A stretch of DNA of 64,000 nucleotides from positions 21,001-85,000 of the forward strand of contig CALPYF020000010.1 in the NCBI GenBank assembly GCA_943327755.2, given 5' to 3'. Under the pieces are notes generated by a model. The model was given only the letters and a program-made list of their open reading frames with translations. It was not told where the DNA came from and did no database searches. This stretch comes from Deinococcus hopiensis KR-140. Lineage in GTDB: Bacteria; Deinococcota; Deinococci; Deinococcales; Deinococcaceae. Positions 7,864-18,654 of this stretch are shown here, in pieces; within the stretch, counting starts at the first letter, position 1, and each line of letters opens with the position of its first letter. The position numbers and the translations under genes were made by a program.

Positions 7864-8485
7864 GCGGGCACCCCCCGCAGCGCCCCCAGCAGGTCGGACG
7901 CCGCCTGTGCGGGGTCGCGGGCGTTCAGCACGGCGCGCACGACCGCCACGCGGGTCGCCCCGGCGGCCAGCACCTCGTGGACGTTCGAGGCGTCGATGCC
8001 GCCGATGGCGTACCAGGGCAGCGGCGGGTTCAATGCGGCCACCGCGCGCACGTAGGCCAGTCCGGCGGGCGCGCGGCCCGGTTTGGTGGGCGTGGCGTGC
8101 ACCGGCCCGGCGGCGATGTACGCGGGTGCCTCGGCCAGCGCGGCGTGCGCCTGCGCGGGCGCGTGCGTGCTGCGGCCCAGCATCAGCCCTGGCGCGAGCC
8201 TGCGCGCCCAGGCGGGCGGCAGGTCCCCCTGCCCCAGGTGCACGCCGTCCGCGCCGCACGCGGCGGCCACGTCCACGCGGTCGTTGATGAAGAAGGGCAC
8301 GCCGCGCGGGCGGGCCAGCGCCGCCACCCGCTCGCCCAGCGCGATGTACGCCCCTGCCTCCCAGTCCTTGCAGCGCAGTTGCAGCGTGTCCACCCCACCG
8401 TCCAGCGCAGCGGCCACCCGCGCCAGGAACTCGGGTTCCGGCTGCCCGGCGCGGGGCGTGGCGACGAGGTAGAGCTGGCCGAGCT

Positions 8486-8489
<4 letters not shown>
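7860..8489 (-). CDS. thiE: Thiamine-phosphate synthase ThiE
   Basis: ThiE joins HMP-PP and thiazole phosphate to give thiamine monophosphate. The 209-residue TIM-barrel protein shows TLQLRCKDWEAGAYIAL (K as in the QLR-K motif), VPFFINDRVDVAAACGADGVHLGQGDLP, AAGPVHATPTKPGRAPAGLA and WYAIGGIDASNV, all family hallmarks. GTG 8489 overlaps the thiC stop as GTGA and starts the conserved sequence (GQLYLVATP). Longer upstream frames run antisense-free through thiC and are rejected. Confidence 0.93.
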
Positions 8490-10360
<1,871 letters not shown>

Positions 10361-10480
10361 GGACACTCCAGAGAAATGGGAACAGGACGGGGCCGCCGGG
10401 CACCCGCGAGGGCGTCCGGAGCTGGGGGGGCGACTGTCAGGGCCGCCCGTCAGGTCGGGTCAGGTCAGTGGCTTCGCAAT

Positions 10481-10515
10481 AAAAAAACGCCCCCCTCACG
10501 CGTCGGAGGGGGGCG
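10481..10515 (-). terminator. Intrinsic terminator of the TPP riboswitch
   Basis: On the minus strand a 9-bp stem (CGCCCCCCT/AGGGGGGCG in plus notation) with a 10-base loop is followed by seven T residues. It lies between the riboswitch and thiC, where it would serve as the expression platform: TPP binding should favour this hairpin and stop transcription. Confidence 0.85.
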
Positions 10516-10541
10516 AAACACGCAAAGACGTTTCGGCACCC

Positions 10542-10639
10542 GTCACGCTCCCTCCGCTGGTATGAACCAGATCAGGTTCCTAGGGTTGAACACGGTGTTC
10601 TCTCAGCCGACGCCCTTGACGGTCGGCACCCCTGGTGAC
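10542..10639 (-). ncRNA. TPP riboswitch (THI element)
   Basis: Read on the minus strand, the element starts GTCACCAGGGGTGCC, contains GGCTGAGA, then ACCTGATCTGGTTCATACC followed by AGCGGAGGGA, and ends GCGTGAC. The terminal GTCAC and GTGAC pair as P1. The CTGAGA and ACCTGATCTGG blocks are the strongly conserved TPP-binding core. It controls the thiC-E-S-G-O-D operon by transcription termination at the adjacent hairpin. Confidence 0.97.
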
Positions 10640-10648
10640 TGTGCGGCG

Positions 10649-10654
10649 AGTGTA
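10649..10654 (-). promoter_or_regulatory. Probable -10 element of the thi operon
   Basis: TACACT on the minus strand lies ten bases upstream of the riboswitch P1 helix, so transcription would start at about 10642. I see no good -35 hexamer at the usual distance. Confidence 0.5.
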
Positions 10655-10745
10655 CACCCCGCCGCCCGGGCGTGGAAGCCGGGGTGGTTTCACACGTCCA
10701 GACCGGGGAAGATGAAGCCTGGTATCCCACTGCCCGGAGGTTTCC

Positions 10746-12260
10746 ATGAATCGCGCCCTGCTGTTCCTGTCCCTGCCCGCCCTGCTCCTCGGTACCCCTG
10801 CCCGTGCGCAGGCGGCCCAGACCACGAAGACGACCCTGAGTACCTGCGGGGCGTACACCGTGAAGACCGTGGAGAACGGCTTCGATGACCCGCCGGACCG
10901 CGTGACCCTGTCGCGGGCGGGCGTGACGTACGCGACCGTCGAGGACACGATGGTCAGTGTGGACTGGTGCCGGGACGTGACGGGGGACGGCGTGCCGGAG
11001 GTGCTGCTGGCGGGCTTCTCGGGCGGCGCGCACTGCTGCTTCACGCATCACCTGTACTCGCTGACCTCGCCGCCCCGCAAGCTGCTGACGGCGTTCAGCG
11101 CGCACAGCGACACGCTGGAGGCGCGGCAGCTGGAGGCGCGGGGGCCGCTGGAACTCGTCGGGTCGGACTGGCGCTTCGCGTACGGGTACGGCATGAGTTT
11201 CGCGGAGAGTGCGCCGCTGCCGGTGGTGTACTCGCTGCTGCCCACGCCGGGCGGGGCGCGGTTCGTGGAGAACACGCGGGCCTTCCCGGGGTTCATGCAG
11301 ACCTTCGCCACGCGCATGAACAGCGGCGACGTGTTCAGTGGGGGCGTACTGGTGGCGTACGCCACGCGGGTGCTCACGCAGGGCGCGGCGGCTGCGGACG
11401 CGTGGGCGCAGGGGCAGCCGCAGCCGTACCGGGCGTGGCTGGCGAACTACGGCCCGGACGTGGGGCAGGACCTGTCGGATTTCGGGATGTGGGACTGGCC
11501 CACGCGGGCCGGGGTGAACGCGGACGCGGGGCGAGGCGGGATCGGCGGGGCGTTCCTCACGCCGGGCGCGCGGGCGTACCTGGCGCAGGTGATCGGCACG
11601 GACGCGGCGACGCTGCGCCTGTACCGCGCGCAGGGGTCAGAGGTGGTGGCCGGGCCCGTGCTGCTGTCGGTACCGGTGACCCGTGACGGATACGGCGAGC
11701 CGGTCGTGCCGGTGTGGCCCCAGGTGACGGTGCGCCGCGCGTCGGGCCGGGACGACGCGCTGCTGCGGGACGCGCGCAGCGGCAGCGTCCGCTACCTGCC
11801 GGTGCGCGTGTCGGCGGGCGGCATGACGGAACTGAAGGACGACGCGCTGGGCGTCACGGCGCGCCTGCTGGGGGACCTGAGTGGCGTGGCGGGGCACGTG
11901 GCGGCGCAGTTCCGGGACGTGAAGCGCACGCCCGAGCAGCAGGCCGAGGTGAAGCGGCGCGTGCAGGCGGCCGTGACCCGCGCGCAGCCGTGGCTGGCGG
12001 GCTGGAACGGCCAGGAGGCGTTCGCGCTGGAGCGGCTGGGGAACTTCACGTTCAGTTCCGTGCGGCTGCTGACGGACACGCCCACGCGGGCGCAGGCGGT
12101 CATGACGACCACGGTGGGCTTCACGGACGCGAAGACGGACAGCGAGTACGTGAACGGCGAGCGTTTCACGATGATCGTGAACCTCGCGCGCGGCGCGCAG
12201 GGCTGGGCCGTGACGGACTGGACGCTGGTGCCCCGCACGGGCGAACTGTACGAGGAGTGA
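10746..12260 (+). CDS. Exported protein of unknown function with an FG-GAP-like N-terminal part
   Basis: The 504-residue product starts with a signal peptide (MNRALLFLSLPALLLGTPARAQA). Residues ~75-100 read DVTGDGVPEVLLAGFSGGAHCCFTHH, a calcium-loop-like D-x-T-G-D-G-x-x-E motif of the FG-GAP/VCBS type often seen in secreted proteins with an AHCC motif. The remainder has no motif I recognise. ATG 10746 follows CCCGGAGGTTTCC, a good Shine-Dalgarno sequence. It stands alone between the thi riboswitch, to which it is divergent, and a repeat-rich spacer. Confidence 0.8.
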   Translation: MNRALLFLSLPALLLGTPARAQAAQTTKTTLSTCGAYTVKTVENGFDDPPDRVTLSRAGVTYATVEDTMVSVDWCRDVTGDGVPEVLLAGFSGGAHCCFTHHLYSLTSPPRKLLTAFSAHSDTLEARQLEARGPLELVGSDWRFAYGYGMSFAESAPLPVVYSLLPTPGGARFVENTRAFPGFMQTFATRMNSGDVFSGGVLVAYATRVLTQGAAAADAWAQGQPQPYRAWLANYGPDVGQDLSDFGMWDWPTRAGVNADAGRGGIGGAFLTPGARAYLAQVIGTDAATLRLYRAQGSEVVAGPVLLSVPVTRDGYGEPVVPVWPQVTVRRASGRDDALLRDARSGSVRYLPVRVSAGGMTELKDDALGVTARLLGDLSGVAGHVAAQFRDVKRTPEQQAEVKRRVQAAVTRAQPWLAGWNGQEAFALERLGNFTFSSVRLLTDTPTRAQAVMTTTVGFTDAKTDSEYVNGERFTMIVNLARGAQGWAVTDWTLVPRTGELYEE

Positions 12261-12342
12261 GACGGGCTCCGGTTGAATGGCCTGCAAAACCGTTCATACG
12301 GAATTCAATTGCCTTGCTTCCAATGTGGTCACGTGCCGTTGT

Positions 12343-12396
12343 CCCCTCTCCCCCTGTGGGAGAGGGAGGAGCGAAGCGACGGAAGGGTGAGGGGGC
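12343..12396. repeat. CCCTCTCCC / GGGAGAGGG hairpin element
   Basis: A perfect 9-bp inverted repeat (12344-12352 and 12358-12366) with a five-base loop is followed by GAGGAGCGAAGCGACGGAAG and GGTGAGGGGG. Elements of this type occur as dispersed intergenic repeats in many GC-rich bacteria. Confidence 0.55.
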
Positions 12397-12493
12397 CACT
12401 GGGCGATTCCGAATGACTTGGAATGACTTGAATCCCTTATCAATCCGAGCGGATGCGAGTAGGAGGTGGGCGGGTTCCGGCCGTAGAGCTGGC

Positions 12494-12540
12494 AACCCGG
12501 TGTGCTTCCGGGTGGTCAACGAAACCGACGGAATCCGGAT
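12494..12540 (+). repeat. Dispersed 47-base repeat, copy 1
   Basis: This 47-base segment matches the segment at 18584-18630 on the opposite strand at 40 of 47 positions. The core words are GGTGGT, AACGAAAC, GACGGA and TCCGGAT. Both copies are intergenic. Confidence 0.65.
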
Positions 12541-12600
12541 GAACAGCGCAGCGCGCCGCCCGGCACTGACTCCCGGACGGCGCGCTGGGGCGGGGGCGGG

Positions 12601-13326
12601 TTACGGGAGGGCTTCGGCCTCGCGGACGATCTGCACGACGCGCTCGCGGATGTGGCGTTCCTCGCGCAGGTAGCGCTGGGCGCTCATCTGCACGCCGATG
12701 GCGGCCACGACGGTGTCGGTGTCGCCGTGCGCGGTGTGCAGGGCGTGGTAGGGCACGCCCAGGGTGCACTGGCCGGGCACCCATTCCTCAATGGAGTAGG
12801 CGTACCCGAGGCGTTTGACCTTGGCGACCTCGGTGCGCCACTCGTCCAGGCTGGTGATGGAGCTGGGCGTGCAGGCGGCGAAGGTGCGGGGGGTCATGTC
12901 GGCGTGGGCGTAGAGGATCTTGCCGCTGGCGGTGGCGGTGGCGGGCAGGTAGATGTCCAGCGGCAGGTCGATGTCGGCGTCGGGGTGGCGTTCGCGGATG
13001 GCGGCGACGACCTCGTCCCCTTCGAGGATGCACAGGAACGCCACGGCGCGGACTTCCAGCGCGAGGCGGGTGATGAGCGAGCGGGCTTCCTGGAACCACG
13101 GCAGCGAGGAGGTGAGCTGGGCGCCCATCTCGGCGATGTGCCAGGAGAGGCGGTATTTGCCGGCGGGGGTGCGGCGCAGGAATCCGGCCTCGGTCAGTCC
13201 GGCGAGGTAGGCGTGGGCGGTGGCCCGGGGAACTCCCAGGTGCGCGGCGAGCGCACGGACGCCCCATTCGGGCTGTTCGGCGCTGAATGCGCCCAGGATG
13301 TTGGCCGCCTTCTGAAGAGAGAGCAC
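12601..13326 (-). CDS. IclR-family transcriptional regulator
   Basis: The 241-residue protein has an N-terminal winged helix-turn-helix (WGVRALAAHLGVPRATAHAYLAGLTEAGFL) and a C-terminal effector-binding domain (TATASGKILYAHADMTPRTF and YAYSIEEWVPGQCTLGVPYH), the IclR arrangement. The start is GTG 13326, with a minus-strand TAGGCT -10 element about six bases upstream, so the mRNA may be leaderless. TGTATACA, a short palindrome, lies ~30 bases upstream and could be its own operator. The gene is divergent from a cytochrome c gene. The effector and targets cannot be told from the sequence. Confidence 0.88.
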   Translation of the reverse strand: MLSLQKAANILGAFSAEQPEWGVRALAAHLGVPRATAHAYLAGLTEAGFLRRTPAGKYRLSWHIAEMGAQLTSSLPWFQEARSLITRLALEVRAVAFLCILEGDEVVAAIRERHPDADIDLPLDIYLPATATASGKILYAHADMTPRTFAACTPSSITSLDEWRTEVAKVKRLGYAYSIEEWVPGQCTLGVPYHALHTAHGDTDTVVAAIGVQMSAQRYLREERHIRERVVQIVREAEALP

Positions 13327-13413
13327 CCGTCCAGCCTACAAGGACGAGCCCGGATTGTATACATCTGGTCCGACCACTGTACCCGGTTCACCCGCCTCCG
13401 GGCCGCGCGCCGC

Positions 13414-13419
13414 TAGAGT
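13414..13419 (+). promoter_or_regulatory. -10 element of the cytochrome c gene
   Basis: TAGAGT lies seven bases before the GTG at 13427, consistent with a leaderless mRNA and supporting that start. Confidence 0.4.
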
Positions 13420-13426
13420 GCCGGGC

Positions 13427-13837
13427 GTGCGCCGCGCCCCTGCCCTGCTTCTGCTGCCCCTCCTGGCCTCCCTGAGTGCCGTGGCGACCGGGACCCCCAC
13501 CACGCCGCCTGCCGTCCCCACGCCCGCGCAGGCCGAGCAGCTTCAGCGGGGCGAGACCACCTACGTCCTGGCCTGCGCGATCTGCCACGGCGACCGCCTG
13601 GAAGGCGTCAGCGCCCCCGAACTGGGTGGCGCAGCTTTCCGCGCGCTGTACCGCACGCTGCCGCCCCGCGCGCTGCACGACCTGATCCGCGACACCATGC
13701 CCTACGACCGCCGCGGCACCCTGAGCGCCCAGGAGGTGCTGGACGTCACCGCGTACCTGCTGCGCGAGAACGACCTGCCCCGGCCCGAGGGAGCGCTGGG
13801 GGCCGAGACGCTCGACCACGTCCCGCCGACGCCCTGA
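13427..13837 (+). CDS. Small exported c-type cytochrome
   Basis: Starting at GTG 13427 gives a signal peptide (VRRAPALLLLPLLASLSAVATG) and a 136-residue product. The mature part has a single haem-binding CAICH motif followed by an alpha-helical class I cytochrome c fold, with LSAQEVLDVTAYLLRENDLP as the C-terminal helix. A Met-containing segment (RDTMPYDRRGTL) supplies the likely axial methionine. It is a periplasmic or envelope electron carrier; the partner is unknown. It converges with the M42 peptidase gene. Confidence 0.82.
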   Translation: MRRAPALLLLPLLASLSAVATGTPTTPPAVPTPAQAEQLQRGETTYVLACAICHGDRLEGVSAPELGGAAFRALYRTLPPRALHDLIRDTMPYDRRGTLSAQEVLDVTAYLLRENDLPRPEGALGAETLDHVPPTP

Positions 13838-13888
13838 CGGTCGGCGGGCCCGGGCCGCCTTCACCCGGACCCGCTCCCAGCACGCGCC

Positions 13889-14907
<1,019 letters not shown>

Positions 14908-14911
<4 letters not shown>

Positions 14912-15321
14912 GCGGGGACCTCCAGCGACTCGATCCGAAAGCCCTGCGCCCCCGCGGAGGCCAGCGTGGCGTCCAGCGCGGGCGTGCCGCTCAGGGCCAG
15001 CAGGTGCAGGCTCTGTACGGCGCGGGCGTGCAGCTGCGCGGCCAGTTCGCTGCCCTCGAACGCGTCGGGCATCTCCGCGCGCACGAGCACGTCGCCCTGC
15101 TCGGCGCGGAAGTCCGGGTGCAGCGTCCACTCCTTCGAGAACGTGTCCCAGTCCGCGCCTTGCGGGGCGTCCCACTGCACGAACGCCACCACCCAGCCCT
15201 GCGCGCGGGCCTGGGCGACGTGGTGCGCCCAGTCGCGCGCCACCGACCGCTCGTCGGGCCGGTCGTCCAGATCGTGACGCTGCGCGTTCAGGAGCAGCAG
15301 GGCGTGCGCGGAAAGGGTCAT
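14908..15321 (-). CDS. Isochorismatase-fold protein lacking the catalytic triad
   Basis: The 137-residue product (MTLSAHALLLLNAQRHDLDD) has the order of segments of isochorismatase/nicotinamidase hydrolases: an N-terminal 'LLL-x-x-Q' strand, a VVAFVQW strand, a VLVRAEMPDAFEGSELAAQL segment and a C-terminal SGTPALDATLASA helix. The triad is lost: Asp is Asn in LLLLNAQ, Lys is Arg in VLVRAE, and the nucleophilic Cys position in SGTPALDA is not Cys. It is therefore probably a non-catalytic member. ATG 15321 begins the conserved part. It is coupled to the downstream M42 peptidase (GTGA). Confidence 0.72.
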
Positions 15322-15400
15322 ACCGCCCAGGATAGCGGCCCCGTGCCCGCCAGGACGGCACGACCGCTGACGGTCTGCCCCGTCCGGCACGCCCGCAGGC

Positions 15401-16342
15401 TCAGGGGACGGTCAGGACCAGTTTGCCGACCGTGCGCCCGGTCTCCTGCGCGCGGTGGGCGTCGGCGACCTGCGCCAGCGGGAAGGTGCGGCTCACGTGC
15501 GAGCGCAACCGTCCGGCCGCCACCAGCTTCACCAGGGTATTCAGCCCCGCGCGCGACGGGTACACGAGAATGCGCGCCGCGTGCACGCCCAGCGCCTGCG
15601 CCCGCGCCGCGTCGGGCTGCGCGGCGATGCACACCAGCCATCCGCCGGGCCGCAGCACCTCCAGCGAGCGCGTGGCGGTGTCGCCGCCCACGGTGTCCAG
15701 CACGGCGTCCAGGCCCTGCACCTGTTCCTCGAAGGGGCGGGCGCGGTAGTCGATGACCTCGTCGGCGCCCAGGGACCGCACGAACTCCACGTTGGGCGCG
15801 GACGCGGTGGCGATCACGTGCGCGCCGCGCGCGTGGGCCAGCTGCACCGCGTAGTGCCCGACCCCCCCGGCCCCGGCGTGGATCAGGATCCGCTGCCCGG
15901 CGCGCAGGTCCATCTTCTCCAGCGCCTGCTCGGCAGTCAGGGCGGCCAGGGTCATGGCGGCGGCGTCCTCTTGGCTCAGCTCGGCGGGCTTGATGGTGAT
16001 GTCCCCGGCGCGGGCCAGCACGTACTCGGCGTACGCGCCGGGCTGCTCGGGGAAGGCCAGCATGCCGAACACCTCGTCGCCCACGGCGAACTCGTTCACG
16101 AAGGGTCCCACGGCCACTACCTCGCCGGACACGTCCCAGCCCAGCACGGCGGGCAGCGTGGGCAGCGGACCGTTCCGGCGCACCTTGGTGTCCACCGGGT
16201 TGATGCTCACGGCGCGCACGCGCACGAGCACCTCGCCCAGGCCGGGCGTGGGGACGGGGCGGGTGGCGGGGCGCAGCACCTCGGGCCCGCCGGGCTGCGC
16301 GAGTTCGATCACGGTCATGGTCTCAGGGATGGCAGTGGGCAT
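15401..16342 (-). CDS. Zinc-independent NADP-dependent quinone oxidoreductase/alcohol dehydrogenase
   Basis: The 313-residue MDR-superfamily protein has the GroES-like N-terminal domain (VLVRVRAVSINPVDTKVRR, GWDVSGEVVAVG) and a Rossmann domain with AGAGGVGHYAVQLAHARGAHV. The structural-zinc cysteines are missing, as in QOR-type enzymes. It probably reduces quinones or reactive enones with NADPH. ATG 16342 has AGGAG eight bases upstream. The gene is divergent from an HxlR-family regulator, the usual partner of such stress reductases. Confidence 0.88.
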   Translation of the reverse strand: MPTAIPETMTVIELAQPGGPEVLRPATRPVPTPGLGEVLVRVRAVSINPVDTKVRRNGPLPTLPAVLGWDVSGEVVAVGPFVNEFAVGDEVFGMLAFPEQPGAYAEYVLARAGDITIKPAELSQEDAAAMTLAALTAEQALEKMDLRAGQRILIHAGAGGVGHYAVQLAHARGAHVIATASAPNVEFVRSLGADEVIDYRARPFEEQVQGLDAVLDTVGGDTATRSLEVLRPGGWLVCIAAQPDAARAQALGVHAARILVYPSRAGLNTLVKLVAAGRLRSHVSRTFPLAQVADAHRAQETGRTVGKLVLTVP

Positions 16343-16508
16343 GGGTGCTCCTGCGGCGGGCCTGTCAGGGCGCCCGCCGGTCTGAACTGGGAGGTTGGGG
16401 CAGGCGGGCGGCTCCCCCCTGCGGTGCCCCCAGTCTGCCAGGGTACCCACGACTTTCCAAGTACGTACAGCAAAGGTAGGTACGCACATTCTGGGAACCG
16501 TGAAGACC

Positions 16509-16514
16509 TATCCT
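16509..16514 (+). promoter_or_regulatory. -10 element of the HxlR regulator gene
   Basis: TATCCT lies six bases before the ATG at 16521. The spacer upstream carries AAGTACGTAC and GGTACGCAC (16458-16486), repeated GTAC-containing words that could be the regulator's operator between the divergent genes. Confidence 0.45.
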
Positions 16515-16520
16515 GGCCGC

Positions 16521-16880
16521 ATGACCGCCCCCGCCCCGCACCTCGCCCCCACCGAGCCGCCCCCCACCTGCGCCGTCACGACCACCGTGTCCGTGATCGG
16601 CGGGAAGTGGAAGGCCGTCGCGGTGTATCACCTGCTCGGCGGGCCGCGCCGCTTCTCGGAACTCCAGCGGCGCATGCCGGGCGTCACGCAGCGCATCCTG
16701 ACCCTGCAACTGCGCGAACTCGAAGCGGACAGCCTCGTGCACCGCGAGGTGTACCCGCAGGTACCCCCAAAAGTGGAATACTCGCTGACCCCGCTGGGGC
16801 AGACGCTGGAACCCATCGTGCGCGCCATGCTCGCCTGGGGCGAAACGTACCGCCAGCGCGAACAGGACACAACGGACTGA
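16521..16880 (+). CDS. HxlR-family transcriptional regulator
   Basis: The 119-residue winged-helix protein has the family pattern: an early Cys (PPTCAVTTTVSVIGGKWK), then AVYHLLGGPRRFSELQRRMPGVTQRILTLQLRELEADSLVHR, and the wing VPPKVEYSLTPLGQTLEPI. In this family that N-terminal cysteine often senses electrophiles or oxidants. It is divergent from the quinone-oxidoreductase-like gene, its likely target. ATG 16521 is preferred to an upstream extension because a -10 element lies six bases before it. Confidence 0.9.
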   Translation: MTAPAPHLAPTEPPPTCAVTTTVSVIGGKWKAVAVYHLLGGPRRFSELQRRMPGVTQRILTLQLRELEADSLVHREVYPQVPPKVEYSLTPLGQTLEPIVRAMLAWGETYRQREQDTTD

Positions 16881-16912
16881 GGGCCGACCTCCACACCGGA
16901 AGGCCGGCCCTC
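16878..16912. terminator. Bidirectional terminator between the HxlR gene and fabI
   Basis: TGAGGGCCG (16878-16886) and CGGCCCTCA (16904-16912) form a perfect 9-bp stem beginning at the HxlR-gene stop codon and lying just beyond the fabI stop. It serves two converging genes; no long T-run follows on either side. Confidence 0.6.
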
Positions 16913-16924
16913 AGGGGGCAGCGG

Positions 16925-17719
16925 TCAGCTCGGCTGTTCGATCTTCATGGCCATGATGCTGGAACCGGCGTCCACGTACACGGTCTGTCCGGTCACGCCG
17001 CTGCCCAGGTCGCTCAGGAGGAACAGGGCCAGCTTGCCGACCTCGTCCGGTGTGGCGTTGCGGCCCAGCGGGGCGGCCTCGGCGGCCTTCTCGAACATGC
17101 TGCCGAAGCCGGGGATGCTGCGCGCGGCGATGGTGCGCATGGGTCCGGCGCTGATGGTGTTCACCCGCACACCGGCGGCGCCCATCTCGCTGGCGAGGTA
17201 GCGGGTGGTGGCTTCCAGCGCGGCCTTGGCGACGCCCATGACGTTGTACTTGGGCACGACCTTCTGCGAGGCGTGGTACGTGAGGCTGACGATGCTCGCG
17301 CCGGGGCGCAGCAGCGGCTCGGCGTGGCGGGCGGTGGACACCAGGGTGTACGCGCTGACGTTCAGGGCGGTGTTCCAGTCGGCCTCGGTGGTGTCGAGGA
17401 AACGGCCGTCCATGGCGGTGCGGGGCGCGAACGCGATGGAGTGGATCAGGTAGTCCAGGTGCCCGAACTCCTCCTTGACGCGGGCGAACAGGGCGGTCAG
17501 ATCTGCTTCGCTGGTCGCGTCGGCCTGCTGGGCCCACACGCCTTCACGGCCGGTCAGGAGCTTGTCCAGTTCGCTCTTCAGGCGCTCGCCCTGGTAGGAG
17601 AACCCCACGCGGCAGCCAGCCGAGAGAAGCTGCTCGGCGATGGCCCAGCCGAGGCTGCGGGCGTTCGCGACGCCCATCACCAGGGCGGTCTTGTCACTCA
17701 GGTCAATCTGCACCGTCAT
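16925..17719 (-). CDS. fabI: Enoyl-[acyl-carrier-protein] reductase (NADH) FabI
   Basis: FabI carries out the last reduction of each fatty-acid elongation cycle. This 264-residue SDR protein has the variant cofactor motif VMGVANARSLGWAIA, DYLIHSIAF, SIVSLTYHASQKVVPKYNVMGVAKAALEA with the Y-x6-K catalytic pair, and RVNTISAGPMRTIAARSIPGF. These identify FabI rather than FabL or FabV. It probably acts as the soluble tetramer. ATG 17719 follows a short AT-poor leader. It is transcribed alone. Confidence 0.95.
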   Translation of the reverse strand: MTVQIDLSDKTALVMGVANARSLGWAIAEQLLSAGCRVGFSYQGERLKSELDKLLTGREGVWAQQADATSEADLTALFARVKEEFGHLDYLIHSIAFAPRTAMDGRFLDTTEADWNTALNVSAYTLVSTARHAEPLLRPGASIVSLTYHASQKVVPKYNVMGVAKAALEATTRYLASEMGAAGVRVNTISAGPMRTIAARSIPGFGSMFEKAAEAAPLGRNATPDEVGKLALFLLSDLGSGVTGQTVYVDAGSSIMAMKIEQPS

Positions 17720-17843
17720 GCGGGGGACTCTAGCAACCCCGCGCCCGGCGGCGCTGATGCGGGTGCAAAAAATCGGACCGGGAGAAGCACTTCACGGTGC
17801 GTAGCGTGCAAAAAGCGTCAGAATCCGGTGAGAGATGACACGC

Positions 17844-17849
17844 GATACT
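17844..17849 (+). promoter_or_regulatory. -10 element of pgeF
   Basis: GATACT lies six bases before ATG 17856. This leaderless arrangement places the start at 17856 rather than at the in-frame ATG 17835. Confidence 0.45.
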
Positions 17850-17855
17850 GGGCTG

Positions 17856-18584
17856 ATGTTGCTTCACGCGCCGCACCTGAACGCGCCGCACGCGTTCACC
17901 ACGCGGCGGGGTGGCGTTTCGGTCGGCCCCTACGCCGGCCTGAACCTGGACGACCGTGAGGACGACCCGGCAGCGGTCGCGGGGAACCGCGCGCAGCTGA
18001 CCGGGGCGCTGGGCTTCACGCCCGCGCAGGTGGCGCGCCTGACGCAGGTGCACGGGACCGACGTGGTGACCGTGACCGGCGGCGGCCACTGGACCGGGGA
18101 CGCGCTGGTCACCGCGCAGGCGGGTGTGCTGCTGGCGATCGGCACCGCCGACTGCTACCCGCTGCTGCTGGAGGACCCCCAGGCGGGCGTGCTGGGCGCC
18201 GCGCACGCCGGGTGGAAGGGCACGCTGGGCCGCATCGGCGCGCGCACCGTGGCGGCCATGACCGCGCTGGGCGCCCGCCCGGAGCGGATCCGCGCGGCGG
18301 TGGGGCCCGGCATCTGCGCCGCCGCGTACCCGGTGGGTCAGGGCGTCGCGGACGCCTTCGCAGGGGCCGGGCTGGGCGCGTTCGTGCAGCCCGGCGCGGA
18401 CGGCCCGCACCTGGACCTCGCCGGGGCGAACCGCGCCGCGCTGCTGGACGCGGGCGTGCCCGGCGCGCAGGTGTGGGTCAGTGGACGCTGCTCCACGGAA
18501 GGCGACTTCTACTCGTTCCGGCGCGACGCGGGCGTCACCGGGCGCATGTGGGCCGTGATCGGCCGCCCGGGGAGCGCCGCGTGA
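17856..18584 (+). CDS. pgeF: Peptidoglycan editing factor PgeF (DUF152, YfiH/laccase-like)
   Basis: This family was first described as polyphenol oxidase; E. coli YfiH removes mis-incorporated L-serine from UDP-MurNAc precursors. The metal-binding motifs are all present: QVHGTDVV (His), IGTADCYPLLL (Cys) and GAAHAGWKG (His), with AVGPGICAAAYPVG following. The start at 17856 (MLLHAPHLN) gives 242 residues; ATG 17835 would add seven residues and cover the -10 element. Its stop codon begins a copy of the 47-base dispersed repeat. Confidence 0.9.
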   Translation: MLLHAPHLNAPHAFTTRRGGVSVGPYAGLNLDDREDDPAAVAGNRAQLTGALGFTPAQVARLTQVHGTDVVTVTGGGHWTGDALVTAQAGVLLAIGTADCYPLLLEDPQAGVLGAAHAGWKGTLGRIGARTVAAMTALGARPERIRAAVGPGICAAAYPVGQGVADAFAGAGLGAFVQPGADGPHLDLAGANRAALLDAGVPGAQVWVSGRCSTEGDFYSFRRDAGVTGRMWAVIGRPGSAA

Positions 18585-18630
18585 TCCGGACTCCGTCTGT
18601 TTCGTTCACCACCTGGAACCCCACCGGGTC
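18584..18630 (-). repeat. Dispersed 47-base repeat, copy 2
   Basis: Inverted copy of the repeat at 12494-12540 (40 of 47 identical). It fills most of the gap between pgeF and the HAD phosphatase gene. Confidence 0.65.
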
Positions 18631-18654
18631 GCTCACTCCACGCCCGGAGTCCAG

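Larger units (their letters stand above)
12261..12600. other. Gene-free, repeat-rich spacer
   Basis: No convincing gene lies here. The stretch contains a CCCTCTCCC...GGGAGAGGG hairpin element (12343-12396), a lower-GC block with GGAATGACTT in tandem (around 12410-12430), and one copy of a 47-base dispersed repeat (12494-12540). It separates a plus-strand gene from the end of the minus-strand iclR gene, so terminators may be included. Confidence 0.6.

Noticed and set aside
12261..12600. CRISPR array or tRNA in the repeat-rich spacer
   Set aside because: Repeats are too few, are not regularly spaced, and no cloverleaf or anticodon arm could be drawn.
16343..16489. N-terminal extension of the quinone oxidoreductase
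   Set aside because: A good Shine-Dalgarno site marks ATG 16342, and the extension would cover the divergent promoter region.
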